Below are positions 1-7,284 of a stretch of 33,732 bases of DNA, piece after piece (position 1 is the stretch's first letter; every line of letters starts with the position of its first letter). The position numbers and the translations under genes were made by a program. The DNA is taken from the NCBI GenBank assembly GCA_001771985.1, contig MERG01000017.1, positions 1 through 33,732 of the forward strand, read 5' to 3'. This DNA comes from Betaproteobacteria bacterium RIFCSPLOWO2_12_FULL_62_13 (lineage in GTDB: Bacteria; Pseudomonadota; Gammaproteobacteria; Burkholderiales; SG8-41). Under the pieces are notes generated by a model. That model was not told where the DNA came from. It saw only the letters and a list, made by a program, of their open reading frames with translations, and did no database searches.

Positions 1-2
1 TG

Positions 3-335
3 GTTCGCACCTACACCGCCTCGCTCACGCTGTATCGCGACCAGACCATCGACTACCGGCCGCTGAAACTTACCCCGAGAGATACCGACGTCATCGTGAA
101 ATCGGTGGTGAGGCAGTCACGCGGCGAGCCGATATCGGTCGATTACGCCATGGAGAAGACCGAGAGCGGCTGGAAGGTGTACGACGTCAAGCTCGCCGGC
201 ATCAGCCTGGTGGAGAATTATCGCAGCGCATTCAGCGCCGAAATCGAGAGGAGCGACATCGACGGGCTCATCAAGGCGCTTGCCGAGAAGAACCGCGCGC
301 TTGGCGGGAAAAAGAAGGCGACGGTGCAGACCTAG
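3..335 (+). CDS. mlaC: MlaC-family phospholipid-binding protein, C-terminal part (5' truncated by window edge)
   Basis: The reading frame is open from base 3, so the gene starts upstream of the window; the ATG at 96 in the ORF track is internal. The visible 110 residues (VRTYTASLTLYRDQ..., then VDYAMEKTESGWKVYDVKLAGISLVENYRSAF) match the C-terminal half of MlaC/Ttg2D proteins, where the phrase W-K-V-Y-D-V...G-I-S-L-V-x-N-Y-R is typical. MlaC is the periplasmic carrier that shuttles phospholipids between the outer-membrane MlaA complex and the inner-membrane MlaFEDB transporter. The usual C-terminal helix and a Lys-rich end are present. The upstream mla genes cannot be seen. The call rests on recognised sequence pattern only. 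Confidence 0.75.
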   Translation, partial: VRTYTASLTLYRDQTIDYRPLKLTPRDTDVIVKSVVRQSRGEPISVDYAMEKTESGWKVYDVKLAGISLVENYRSAFSAEIERSDIDGLIKALAEKNRALGGKKKATVQT

Positions 336-463
336 AATAAATAGGGACAATCGAGGTTGCCCAGGTCCAGCCGACAGGCCGTATTGACTGGACGGCGCAG
401 CCAGAGTCTACTGAATCGGAGCGCCCCCCGGTCGTCTTCGCAACAACTCTATACGAGGAGGAA

Positions 464-1441
464 ATGATGCGTCACGTCATATTCAACGCGGCCGTTGCTG
501 CGCTACTCGTCTTTGCCGCGAATTCGCTTGCACAAGATTATCCGGTGCGCCCGGTAAGGTTAGTGGCGCCCACTTCGCCTGGCGGCACCAGCGACTTTCT
601 CGGCCGCTTGCTTGCGCAGAAGTTGAGCAAAGCGCTCGGCCAGCAGGTCGTGGTGGAAAATCGTCCCGGCGCGAGCAGCATGATCGGCGCAGACTTCGTC
701 GCAAAAGCCGCGCCGGATGGTTACACGTTACTCATTTCGCCCGCCGCGCTTGCGATCAACCCGAGCATGTACGCAAAGATGCCGTTCAACACGCAGCGGG
801 ATCTGGCGCCGGTTTCGCTAATCGCGGAGGCGGGCAATGTGCTCGTCGTGCATCCGTCCCTGCCGGTGCGCAGCGTGAAGGAACTGATCACGCTTGCCAA
901 GAAGAAGCCGGGAAGTCTCGTGGCGGCATCGCCCGGACGGGGCGGGAGCCCGCACATGTCGGCCGAGTTGTTAAAGATCATGGCGGGCGTCGACCTTCTG
1001 ATCGTAGCCTACAAGGGCGGCGGCCCGGGCGTGATCGCGCTGATCTCAGGCGAGGTCTCGCTGATGTTCACGACGCCGCCTAGTGCGCTTGTCCACCTCA
1101 GGGCTGGAAAGCTGCGCGCCCTCGGTGTGACCACCAAGACCCGCATTCCGGCACTTCCAGACGTGCCTACCATCGACGAGGCCGCTTTGCCCGGTTACGA
1201 GGCGACGCAATGGTTCGGGCTGCTCGCCCCTGCCGGCACCCCGCGGCCCATAGTCGATCGCTTGTATCAGGAAACCGTTCGCGCGGTCCGCGCGGCAGAC
1301 ACGAAGGAGCGATTCGTGATCGAGGGTCTCGATCCGGTGGGCAGCAAGCCGGAGGAGTTCGCGGTTTATATTCATTCGGAACTCAACAAGTGGGCGAAGG
1401 TGATCAAGACAGCTGGAATCAAGCCGCAGGGTAGCCCCTGA
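464..1441 (+). CDS. TctC/Bug-family tripartite tricarboxylate transporter substrate-binding protein
   Basis: This 325-residue protein has the normal family length. An N-terminal signal peptide (about residues 1-24, ending near SLA-QDYP) is followed by the family hallmarks: YPVRPVRLVAPTSPGG, the first ligand loop, then LGQQVVVENRPGASSMIGADFVAKAAPDGYTLL and, near residue 225, AGKLRALGVTTKTRIPALPDVPTIDE. Proteins of this class are periplasmic binding proteins that deliver carboxylates or other small organic acids to TctAB-type transporters, but most Bug copies are orphans with no transporter genes nearby, as here. The ATG at 464 follows a strong AGGAGG-like site (cgaggagga). The ligand cannot be read from the sequence. 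The family is concentrated in Betaproteobacteria, which is the main taxonomic clue in the window. Confidence 0.93.
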   Translation: MMRHVIFNAAVAALLVFAANSLAQDYPVRPVRLVAPTSPGGTSDFLGRLLAQKLSKALGQQVVVENRPGASSMIGADFVAKAAPDGYTLLISPAALAINPSMYAKMPFNTQRDLAPVSLIAEAGNVLVVHPSLPVRSVKELITLAKKKPGSLVAASPGRGGSPHMSAELLKIMAGVDLLIVAYKGGGPGVIALISGEVSLMFTTPPSALVHLRAGKLRALGVTTKTRIPALPDVPTIDEAALPGYEATQWFGLLAPAGTPRPIVDRLYQETVRAVRAADTKERFVIEGLDPVGSKPEEFAVYIHSELNKWAKVIKTAGIKPQGSP

Positions 1442-1619
1442 TCACGCCGGAGCTTGATCGTGCGCCGCATGCGCTGTCTTGCTGCCAGACGCGGGGATCC
1501 TCGCGCGCACGCAGCGAACCAAGATCCGAAAGTTGTTTTAGGCGAGATGAAGATGGTATAAGTCAAATCGGGCGTTGCACGAAATATCTTGTACGAATCA
1601 ACCCAGAAAGGAAGACCCC

Positions 1620-2225
1620 ATGGCGCGACTCGCCCCACTGCCAGTCGGCTCGGTTCCCGAGCTAAACGACGTTTTCCAGCAATACAAGGCTTCCGGGCAC
1701 TTCATTCCGAACAGCCAGCTTATTCTGCAGCGCAAGCCAAAGATCGTGCGGGCCGTCCGCGCGCTCAGCAGCGCCGTCTTCGATCCGCAAGGGGAAGTGA
1801 GCGTGGGCTTCAAGCGCCTGCTGGCCTATGTTGTTGCGCGCACTCACGGATGCCATTACTGAATGGCCCACAATGCCGGAGGGTCTCTCCGGTCTGGAAT
1901 CAAGGACGAGAAGCTCGCTGCTGTCTGGGAATATAAGACGAGTCCGCTCTTTACCGAAGCAGAGCGCGTGGCAATCGAGTTCTCCATCGCTGCTGCATCG
2001 CAGCCGAACGACGTTACCGACGAGTTGTTCGATCGTATGAAGAAGCACTGGACGGAAAGTGAAATCGTGGAAATAGTGGCGCTGGTCGCCTATTTCGGAT
2101 TCATGAACCGCTTCAATGACACTATGGCGACGCCGCTCGAGGAAGAGCCGGTAGAAGTGGCCGAAAAACACATCGCGGCGCACGGCTGGAAAATCGGCAA
2201 GCACGCGCCCGGGCCCATCGGGTAA
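1620..2225 (+). CDS. AhpD/carboxymuconolactone decarboxylase-family selenoprotein (CxxU), in-frame TGA at codon 81
   Basis: Two track ORFs (ending 1862 and starting 1863) lie in the same frame and are separated only by TGA at 1860-1862. Read through, they give a 201-residue protein. The interruption falls in RTHGCHY-[TGA]-MAHNAGG, exactly where AhpD/CMD proteins carry the second cysteine of their redox CxxC motif (typical GC-x-Y-C-x-A-H). With Sec the motif is C78-H-Y-U81. A hairpin with GGUCU loop begins 12 nt after the TGA, as expected for a bacterial SECIS. The ATG at 1620 follows a good ribosome site (aaaggaaga). CMD proteins are helical peroxidase/thiol-redox or decarboxylase-like enzymes; the CxxC type generally reduces peroxides. 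AhpD-like selenoproteins are known from metagenomic surveys. The alternative is a Cys (TGC/TGT) to TGA nonsense mutation, which would not explain the hairpin. Confidence 0.82.
1875..1893 (+). promoter_or_regulatory. Bacterial SECIS-like hairpin
   Basis: The sequence gccggagggtctctccggt folds into a perfect 6-bp stem (CCGGAG/CTCCGG, plus a closing G-U) around the five-base loop GGTCT. The loop starts 19 nt after the TGA at 1860-1862. In the well-studied E. coli fdhF element the SelB-recognised loop also carries GGUCU, at a closely similar distance from the UGA. Both the stem and the loop lie inside the coding region, as bacterial SECIS elements do. Confidence 0.82.
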
Positions 2226-2308
2226 TTCGTCATTTCCATATTTTGCGTCTTCCGTAGTAGTCGCAGCCCGATGCCGCAGTAAGTCCTGGACCGCTTCTCC
2301 GGTCTTAT

Positions 2309-2611
2309 TTGGTGGGGGATCTTTTGTTCGCCACCATGGATGTTTCGAGCAATGCAAGGACCGGCTTTATGATGAAGTATTTCACTCCGCTTCCCATTTC
2401 CGCGCTTGCAGCCAGGGCTTGTTTTCGGCGCCCTGCCCAGACTTTGCCGGTGCCTGTCGCGCTGGACAGTCCTGCTGTGAACACTATGACCGATTTCAAG
2501 CGGGTGCCCCGCGTCACGATCGACCCCCAGGCGGCCATAGACGACGCAAACCGGAAAATGATCGAATCACGAGCGCGCTACGCCGCACGCATTGGCTTTC
2601 TAGTTTCGTGA
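2309..2611 (+). CDS. Small hypothetical ORF
   Basis: An open frame of 100 codons that I do not recognise. An internal ATG at 2369 would give about 80 residues beginning MMKYFTPLPISALAARACFRRP and ending in a charged, possibly helical stretch (DPQAAIDDANRKMIESRARYAA, split here by description). No convincing ribosome site is visible before either start. It ends where the oppositely oriented AraC remnant begins, so the whole stretch may be non-coding. It is listed because nothing else explains these bases. Confidence 0.25.
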   Translation: MVGDLLFATMDVSSNARTGFMMKYFTPLPISALAARACFRRPAQTLPVPVALDSPAVNTMTDFKRVPRVTIDPQAAIDDANRKMIESRARYAARIGFLVS

Positions 2612-2740
2612 GGGATGGCGGCGGCGATCGGCACCCGGTCCCATGCGAACGGCTGTCTTAAAGGCCTTGCTGAAAGCCGCTTCCGACTGATAACCGACCT
2701 GTCCGGCGATTGCGCCGGTGCCCAGGCGCGGTTCGCTCAA
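2600..2740 (-). pseudogene. AraC-family regulator, C-terminal remnant
   Basis: On the minus strand the last 45 codons before the stop at 2600-2602 read SEPRLGTGAIAGQVGYQSEA followed by AFSKAF and a GPGADRRRHPS tail. This is the second helix-turn-helix of AraC/XylS regulators, where I-A-x-x-V-G-Y-x-S-E-A-A-F-S-R-A-F-K is the standard pattern. Upstream (towards 3097) the same frame is low-complexity Arg/Pro-rich sequence that overlaps the kinase gene and shows no first HTH or effector domain. I read it as a truncated relic. Confidence 0.6.
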
Positions 2741-2813
2741 ACTAGCTCGGCTATTTCGCCGGACCGATAACGTGTCGGGGCCGGGCGCTTCTGCCTTAAT
2801 ACCTGCGTGAAGT

Positions 2814-2827
2814 TTGATATTGATCAA
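2814..2827 (+). promoter_or_regulatory. FNR/Anr/Dnr-type binding site
   Basis: TTGATATTGATCAA is a perfect match to the FNR-family consensus TTGAT-N4-ATCAA. Its centre lies about 127 bp upstream of the kinase start at 2948. A class II site at -41.5 would put transcription start near 2862, inside a plausible leader. It suggests that the downstream kinase/activator pair is induced under low oxygen or by nitrogen oxides. The position and the perfect dyad are seen directly; the function is inferred. Confidence 0.65.
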
Positions 2828-2947
2828 GTTTTCGCCGAAATTGTTCCGTAGACTGGGTGGTGTATACGGCCGTCCGGTGCGTTCCGGCAGCGGCATCAAT
2901 GCTTGCGGTGGAGGTGGCCGCATATGTTCAACCGGTGAAGGGCGTCG

Positions 2948-5020
2948 ATGCGATTTCCCCGACTCAAGGGACTGTCCTTCAAAATCTATATTGCGTTTCT
3001 TATCGCCGCCGCGGTGCCGGTGACGGTAGCTGGGTTGGTCGGCATTCATTACGCGCTGGAGGCGCTCAAGAACGAAACGCTGCTTCACCTCGAACACGAA
3101 GTCTCGAGCCGGGCGGCGAGTTTAGGGCAGTTCTTCGATCAGGTGACCGGCGAGCTCCTCCTGCTGTCGAACACCCCTGTGGTAAACGACCTCGCCAACT
3201 CGATTGGCGGCACCATCCAGCTCGCGCCGGCCGTGGCGGGCGAGCGCGTCGAGCGACTGTTCACCGGTTTTGTTCGCGCCTATCCATACGTGTACCAGGT
3301 GCGATTTCTCGGCACCGACGGCATGGAGATCGTGCGGGTCGATCAGCGCGGGGAGCGGCCGTACGTCGTTCCGCCCGAGGCTTTGCAGGACAAATCCGAC
3401 CGCTACTACGTGCACGAGGGGCTGGAGCACGAGCCCGGCCAAGTATACGTCTCGCCGCTCGACCTGAACGTGGAGCATGGCAAGATCGAGGAACCCGAGC
3501 GTCCGGTGATCCGCTTCGCGACACCGATCGCGGACCGCACGGGCCAAAAGCGCGGCCTTCTCATCATCAACTTGCACGCCGAGTTCATGCTCGGCCAGAT
3601 CCAGGAGATGGCCGGCTTGCGCGGCGGCAGCGCTTACCTGTTCGATCGCGGCGGTTTCTTCGTGTCGCGCTTGGCGGACTCACCGGTCGAGCCGTCGGCG
3701 CTGCGCATGCAGTCGGTCGAGGCGCTGGCGGCGAGCTTCACGCGACCGCTGCTGGCGAACATCCTGCGGGGTGCGAATGGCACCAAAGTACTCGGCGAGC
3801 TGATCGTCGCGTACGCACCGATTCAGATCGGCCGCACGCTAGCCGAGCGCAGCGACAGCTCTATGGAGTGGGCGATCGCCTCGGCGTTTCCGCGCAAGAA
3901 GCTATTCGAAGCAGTGTTCAATCTGTATCTGCTCTACGGCGTGCTCGCGCTGTACCTCGCGGCTACGGCGGTCGGTGGCTACGCCCTGTCGCGCCATCTG
4001 CTGCGGCCGCTGTCATCGCTCAGCCGCGAGACCGAGGAGATCGCGCGCGGCAACTTCTCGCATCGCGTCGAGATCCGAGGCCGTGACGAGATCGCGGATC
4101 TTGGAAGACGGTTTAACGAAATGGCAGGGCGGTTGGAGCAGTCGTACTGTTCGCTCGAGGCGCAGAAGGGGCGCCTCGAGGAGGAGGTGAAGGCGCGGAC
4201 AGTACAGCTCGAGCGCGAGCAGGAGGCACGCCGTGAACTCGACCGGCAGATGTTCCAGATGGAGAAGATAAGCACGCTCGGCGAGCTGGCGATGGGCGTG
4301 GCGCACGAGATTGGCAACCCGCTGGCGGGGATGAAGGCCGTCACACAAATGCTGAAGGAGGAGGAAGGCGTACCGGAGCGTGCGCGCGAGTACCTGGGGC
4401 GAATCGAGGGCGAGATCAACCGGCTCTCGGGCTTCCTGCAGACGTTCCGCGGTTTCGCCGCGCCGCAGGCGACGCATCCGGTTCCATGCCCCGTGGAACA
4501 CGTGCTGGACGATGTGCTTCTCTGGACACGCAAGGAGGCGCGCACGCGCCGCGTGACAATCGATTACGCCGCGTGCCGGGAACAGGTGCCGGAGCTGTTC
4601 GCAGATCCCGGCCAACTCAAGCAGGTACTGCTCAATCTCCTGATCAACGCGATCCAGGCGATGCCCGGAGGCGGGCGGATCGAGATCGGAATGTGCGCGC
4701 GTCCCGGGGATTTGGGCGCCGCGCTGCCGCGCATGCGCTTTTGCGTGCGGGACAACGGCCCGGGCATCGCGCCCGAAGTGCTGCCGCGCATCTTTGATCC
4801 TTTCTATACGACGCGGCCGGACGGGTCGGGCCTGGGGCTTGCCGTGGTGAAGAAGATCGCGCTGCAGCACGGTGCCGATATCCATGTAGAAAGCGAACCG
4901 GGGCGGGGCACGCGCTTCGAGATCGCGTGGCCGGTGGCGCAGCCGCGGCGCGTGCCACCATCCGAGCGCGGTGAACACGGTGCCCGCGCGAAACACTGCC
5001 CGGAACTGACGCATGCCTGA
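2948..5020 (+). CDS. Membrane sensor histidine kinase (Cache-HAMP-HisKA-HATPase), NtrB-like partner of the following activator
   Basis: This 690-residue protein has a first membrane span at residues 10-32 (KIYIAFLIAAAVPVTVAGLVG), a periplasmic double-Cache-like sensor to about residue 320 (VYQVRFLGTDGMEIVRVD and GGSAYLFDRGGFFVSR are typical strands), a second span near 330-350 and a HAMP domain (LLRPLSSLSRETEEIARGNFSHRV). A coiled coil leads to the H-box GVAHEIGNPLAGM with the phospho-acceptor His near residue 453. The catalytic domain has the N-box (LLNLLINAIQAM), the G1 box (DNGPGIAPE) and the G2 box (GSGLGLAVVKKI). The ATG at 2948 sits at a membrane-protein-like start. The gene overlaps the NtrC-type activator by 8 nt, so the two are almost certainly a cognate pair. 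The ligand is unknown. Confidence 0.92.
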   Translation: MRFPRLKGLSFKIYIAFLIAAAVPVTVAGLVGIHYALEALKNETLLHLEHEVSSRAASLGQFFDQVTGELLLLSNTPVVNDLANSIGGTIQLAPAVAGERVERLFTGFVRAYPYVYQVRFLGTDGMEIVRVDQRGERPYVVPPEALQDKSDRYYVHEGLEHEPGQVYVSPLDLNVEHGKIEEPERPVIRFATPIADRTGQKRGLLIINLHAEFMLGQIQEMAGLRGGSAYLFDRGGFFVSRLADSPVEPSALRMQSVEALAASFTRPLLANILRGANGTKVLGELIVAYAPIQIGRTLAERSDSSMEWAIASAFPRKKLFEAVFNLYLLYGVLALYLAATAVGGYALSRHLLRPLSSLSRETEEIARGNFSHRVEIRGRDEIADLGRRFNEMAGRLEQSYCSLEAQKGRLEEEVKARTVQLEREQEARRELDRQMFQMEKISTLGELAMGVAHEIGNPLAGMKAVTQMLKEEEGVPERAREYLGRIEGEINRLSGFLQTFRGFAAPQATHPVPCPVEHVLDDVLLWTRKEARTRRVTIDYAACREQVPELFADPGQLKQVLLNLLINAIQAMPGGGRIEIGMCARPGDLGAALPRMRFCVRDNGPGIAPEVLPRIFDPFYTTRPDGSGLGLAVVKKIALQHGADIHVESEPGRGTRFEIAWPVAQPRRVPPSERGEHGARAKHCPELTHA

Positions 5021-6398
5021 GCGCATTCTGGTCGTCGAGGACGACTCGACCATCCGCGTGACGCTGGGGGAGGTGCTCGGCAAGCTCGGCCACGAGATCG
5101 ATCAGGCCGATACCGGCGCCGCGGCGCTCGAGCTGTTCCGCGCGCGCGATTACGACTTGGTGCTGCTCGACTTGCGGCTGCCCGACCTGAGCGGGCTCGA
5201 GGTGCTGAAGCAAATGCGCGAGAGCGACGAGCAGGCGCTCGTCGTGGTGATGACGGCATACCCCGAGGTTCGCACGGCCATCGCGAGCGTCAAGGCTGGC
5301 GCCTACGACTACCTCAACAAGCCTTTCGAGCTCGATGACCTGAGAGAGCTTGTCAAGCGCGCGCTTGAGACGCGCCGGCTGCGAAGGGAAGTCGCACGCC
5401 TGAGTGTCAGCGCGGCCCGCGCCGCCCCGGTCGAAGGCATGGTCGGTTCGAGCACCGCGTTCGCCGCGGCGCTGGAAGTGACGCGCAAGATCGCCGCCGC
5501 CGGCCGCGTGCCGGTGCTGATCCGCGGCGAGTCCGGTACCGGCAAGGAGCGCATCGCCCAGGCGATCCACGCGCTCAGTCCGCGCGCCGCCGGCCCGTGG
5601 GTGACGCTCAACTGCTCGGCGCTCGCCGAAGGGCTGCTCGAATCCGAGATGTTCGGTCACGAAAAGGGCGCTTTCACCGACGCGAAGACGATGAAGCCGG
5701 GGCTGCTGGAGCTCGCGAACGGCGGAACGCTGTTCCTCGACGAAATCGGCGACCTCGCGCTCGCGCTGCAGCCGAAGCTGCTGCGCGCGCTGGAGACGCA
5801 GACCTTCCGCCGCGTCGGCGGGCAAAAGGAGGTGCGCGTCGACGTGCGCTTCGTCGCCGCGACTAACCGTGATCTGGAAGCGATGGTGCGCACGGGGACG
5901 TTCCGCGAGGACCTGTACTACCGGCTCAACGTCGGCTCGATCGACGTGCCGCCGCTGAGAGAGCGCCGCGCGGACATCCTCGCGCTGGCGCGCCATTTTC
6001 TCGCCGAGGCGGCGAGAACGATGGGCCTTGCCGAACCGCGGCTCGATGGTGCCGTGCAACCACTGCTGGAGAGTTACTCATGGCCCGGCAACGCAAGGGA
6101 GCTGCGCAACGTCATGGAACGCGCGCTCATTCTCTCGGGCGGGGCGCCGATCCTCGCGCTGCACCTGCCGCGCGAGATATCGAGCCGGGCTTCCGACCGC
6201 GGCGGGGCGGAGCCGGGGCTCGTCCCCTTGGAGGAAATCGAGCGCCGCCACATCCGGCGCGTGCTGGAGGCCTGCGGCGGCAACAAGACGCAGGCCGCGA
6301 AGCTGCTGGGCATCACCCGCCTCACGCTTCGCAACAAGGTCAACGAATACGGCTGGCAGGAGTTCATCGAGCGCGGCGAGCCGGGGGCCGGGCGCTGA
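5013..6398 (+). CDS. NtrC-family sigma54-dependent response regulator
   Basis: This 461-residue protein has the classic three-part layout. The receiver is at residues 1-120, with acidic pocket EDD at 9-11, phospho-acceptor D53 (LVLLDLRLPDLSG) and K near 105 (YLNKPFEL). The AAA+ sigma54-interaction domain spans about 140-370: Walker A GESGTGKE, a GAFTDA variant of the GAFTGA loop that touches sigma54, Walker B GTLFLDEIGDL, and R-fingers in the FREDLYYRLNV region. A Fis-type HTH lies at the C-terminus (ACGGNKTQAAKLLGITRLTL). It opens sigma54 promoters after phosphorylation by the overlapping kinase. A near-consensus sigma54 promoter lies upstream of the respiratory operon at 14966, making that operon a likely target. 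Confidence 0.94.
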   Translation: MPERILVVEDDSTIRVTLGEVLGKLGHEIDQADTGAAALELFRARDYDLVLLDLRLPDLSGLEVLKQMRESDEQALVVVMTAYPEVRTAIASVKAGAYDYLNKPFELDDLRELVKRALETRRLRREVARLSVSAARAAPVEGMVGSSTAFAAALEVTRKIAAAGRVPVLIRGESGTGKERIAQAIHALSPRAAGPWVTLNCSALAEGLLESEMFGHEKGAFTDAKTMKPGLLELANGGTLFLDEIGDLALALQPKLLRALETQTFRRVGGQKEVRVDVRFVAATNRDLEAMVRTGTFREDLYYRLNVGSIDVPPLRERRADILALARHFLAEAARTMGLAEPRLDGAVQPLLESYSWPGNARELRNVMERALILSGGAPILALHLPREISSRASDRGGAEPGLVPLEEIERRHIRRVLEACGGNKTQAAKLLGITRLTLRNKVNEYGWQEFIERGEPGAGR

Positions 6399-6399
6399 G

Positions 6400-6436
6400 C
6401 CGCGCCGCAGGTTATTTTCTAGCCGCGCCGGTTAAT
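6400..6436 (+). repeat. Imperfect tandem direct repeat
   Basis: The blocks gccgcgccgcaggttattttct and gccgcgccggttaatttct follow each other directly. They share the GCCGCGCC lead and a GGTTAtTTTCT-like tail, with a small indel. They begin at the stop codon of the NtrC-type gene. They could be remnants of a mobile-element end, but no transposase sequence is visible. Confidence 0.35.
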
Positions 6437-6616
6437 TTCTGACCGCCGACCCGGGGCCGATCCGGCCGCCACGCACCGTGCGCGCCCGGGCATGAATTCT
6501 GCGATGCACCGCTTCGCTTGGATCATGGTGGAGCGGCCGCTCGCCCCAACAGCAGAATCTCTTGTCGCCCGCGGCGGGCATCGCCGCGCTGAAGGGAACC
6601 TGGAAAAGGGGTTCTC

Positions 6617-6781
6617 AAGATCTCCCTGCTGCTCGCGGGCACGCATTTCGTCGCGCAGTGACGGGCATCCGTCCTACGTGCGGCCGATTATCGCGCGCTG
6701 CCACTCATGGGCGATCGCGTCGCGGTGTGGATCGTCGCCGAGCTTCACCTGATGTTCGCCGCGTTCGTGCTCGGCGTGCCG
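6617..6781 (+). pseudogene. Fragment of a third CydA-like (bd-oxidase subunit I-like) gene
   Basis: In the frame of the ATG at 6707 the sequence reads AADYRALPLMGDRVAVWIVA then ELHLMFAAFVLGVP. This aligns without gaps to the second CydA-like protein of this window (SAADYPQIAGVNGRVAVWLA then AQLHLWFAAFVLAVP). The last 27 bp (ending at 6781) are identical to the corresponding DNA of the first CydA-like gene. Upstream, the same frame has a signal-like stretch (KISLLLAGTHFVAQ) broken by a TGA near 6659. After 6781 the similarity stops abruptly and the frame becomes charged, unrelated sequence. Only the first transmembrane helix survives, so this is a relic. It keeps the His that corresponds to H80 of the second copy. 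Confidence 0.72.
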
Positions 6782-7158
6782 GTCCGTGAAATAGTGAAAG
6801 ACGGCGACGGTGAGGAGCGTGAGGCCGACAATCAGCGGATAGCGAAGCGCTCGGTGGACGATCACCCAACGGCGCTCAAGCGGAAGTGGGGGCGGCGCTG
6901 CCGATCACCAGCAAACCTCGCACTGCCGCGCCTCAGCGGCGTCCAGGAACGATGCAACGGATCGGACACAAGGCGCTGACGAGGCGCGGCAGCGAGGCGG
7001 AACGATCTCTTCCATTGTCTTGCTGATTGTCTTGGAGTCGGAACATCATCCCTTCACTCCCCGCGCCGATACTCTACTGTCAACCTGACGCAATTACTTT
7101 TCTTTTCAGCAGCTAAAGGGAATTCAGATGCGGCTTCCCGTATGGCATAGATATTGCG

Positions 7159-7190
7159 GCACGGCTATCGGAATAGAACATATGCCGTGC
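7159..7190. promoter_or_regulatory. Inverted repeat upstream of the Usp/PCP_red gene
   Basis: The arms GCACGGC (7159-7165) and GCCGTGC (7184-7190) are perfect complements separated by 18 bp, and TAT/ATAT extend the symmetry inward. It lies about 95 bp before the start at 7285. It could be an operator for a dimeric regulator or an RNA hairpin in the leader; there is no T-run, so a terminator is unlikely. Confidence 0.35.
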
Positions 7191-7284
7191 AGAAGCTTGC
7201 GCCAGCAGTGCTTCCGAAGTGGGGCAGTGCCGCCCCAGAGCGGCCGGCCCCAGCGCCACCTTCTCAGACAATTGGGGGTCGTCC

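Larger units (their letters stand above)
2226..2947. other. Intergenic, partly decayed region
   Basis: About 720 bp between the selenoprotein gene and the histidine kinase. It holds a weak 100-codon + strand ORF (2309-2611), an AraC C-terminal remnant on the minus strand (about 2600-2740) and an FNR-type box (2814-2827). The long minus-strand ORF 2600-3097 runs into the kinase gene and only its C-terminal 45 codons resemble a protein family. Confidence 0.6.
6399..7284. other. Gene-poor rearrangement scar
   Basis: About 890 bp with no intact gene. It contains a near-direct repeat just after the activator gene (about 6400-6435), a fragment homologous to the N-terminus of the CydA-like proteins (6680-6781), and on the opposite strand, overlapping it, a membrane-like segment (about 6770-6890 minus: VHRALRYPLIVGLTLLTVAV) that I could not assign. 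An inverted repeat at 7159-7190 lies before the next gene. Two oppositely oriented gene fragments meeting head-on suggest a past deletion or inversion. Confidence 0.6.

Noticed and set aside
6391-6420. Hairpin GGCGC-tgagcc-GCGCC plus T-rich tail at the end of the NtrC-type gene
   Set aside because: The stem is short and the T-rich stretch is separated and part of the direct repeat; possible but not supported well enough to list as a terminator.
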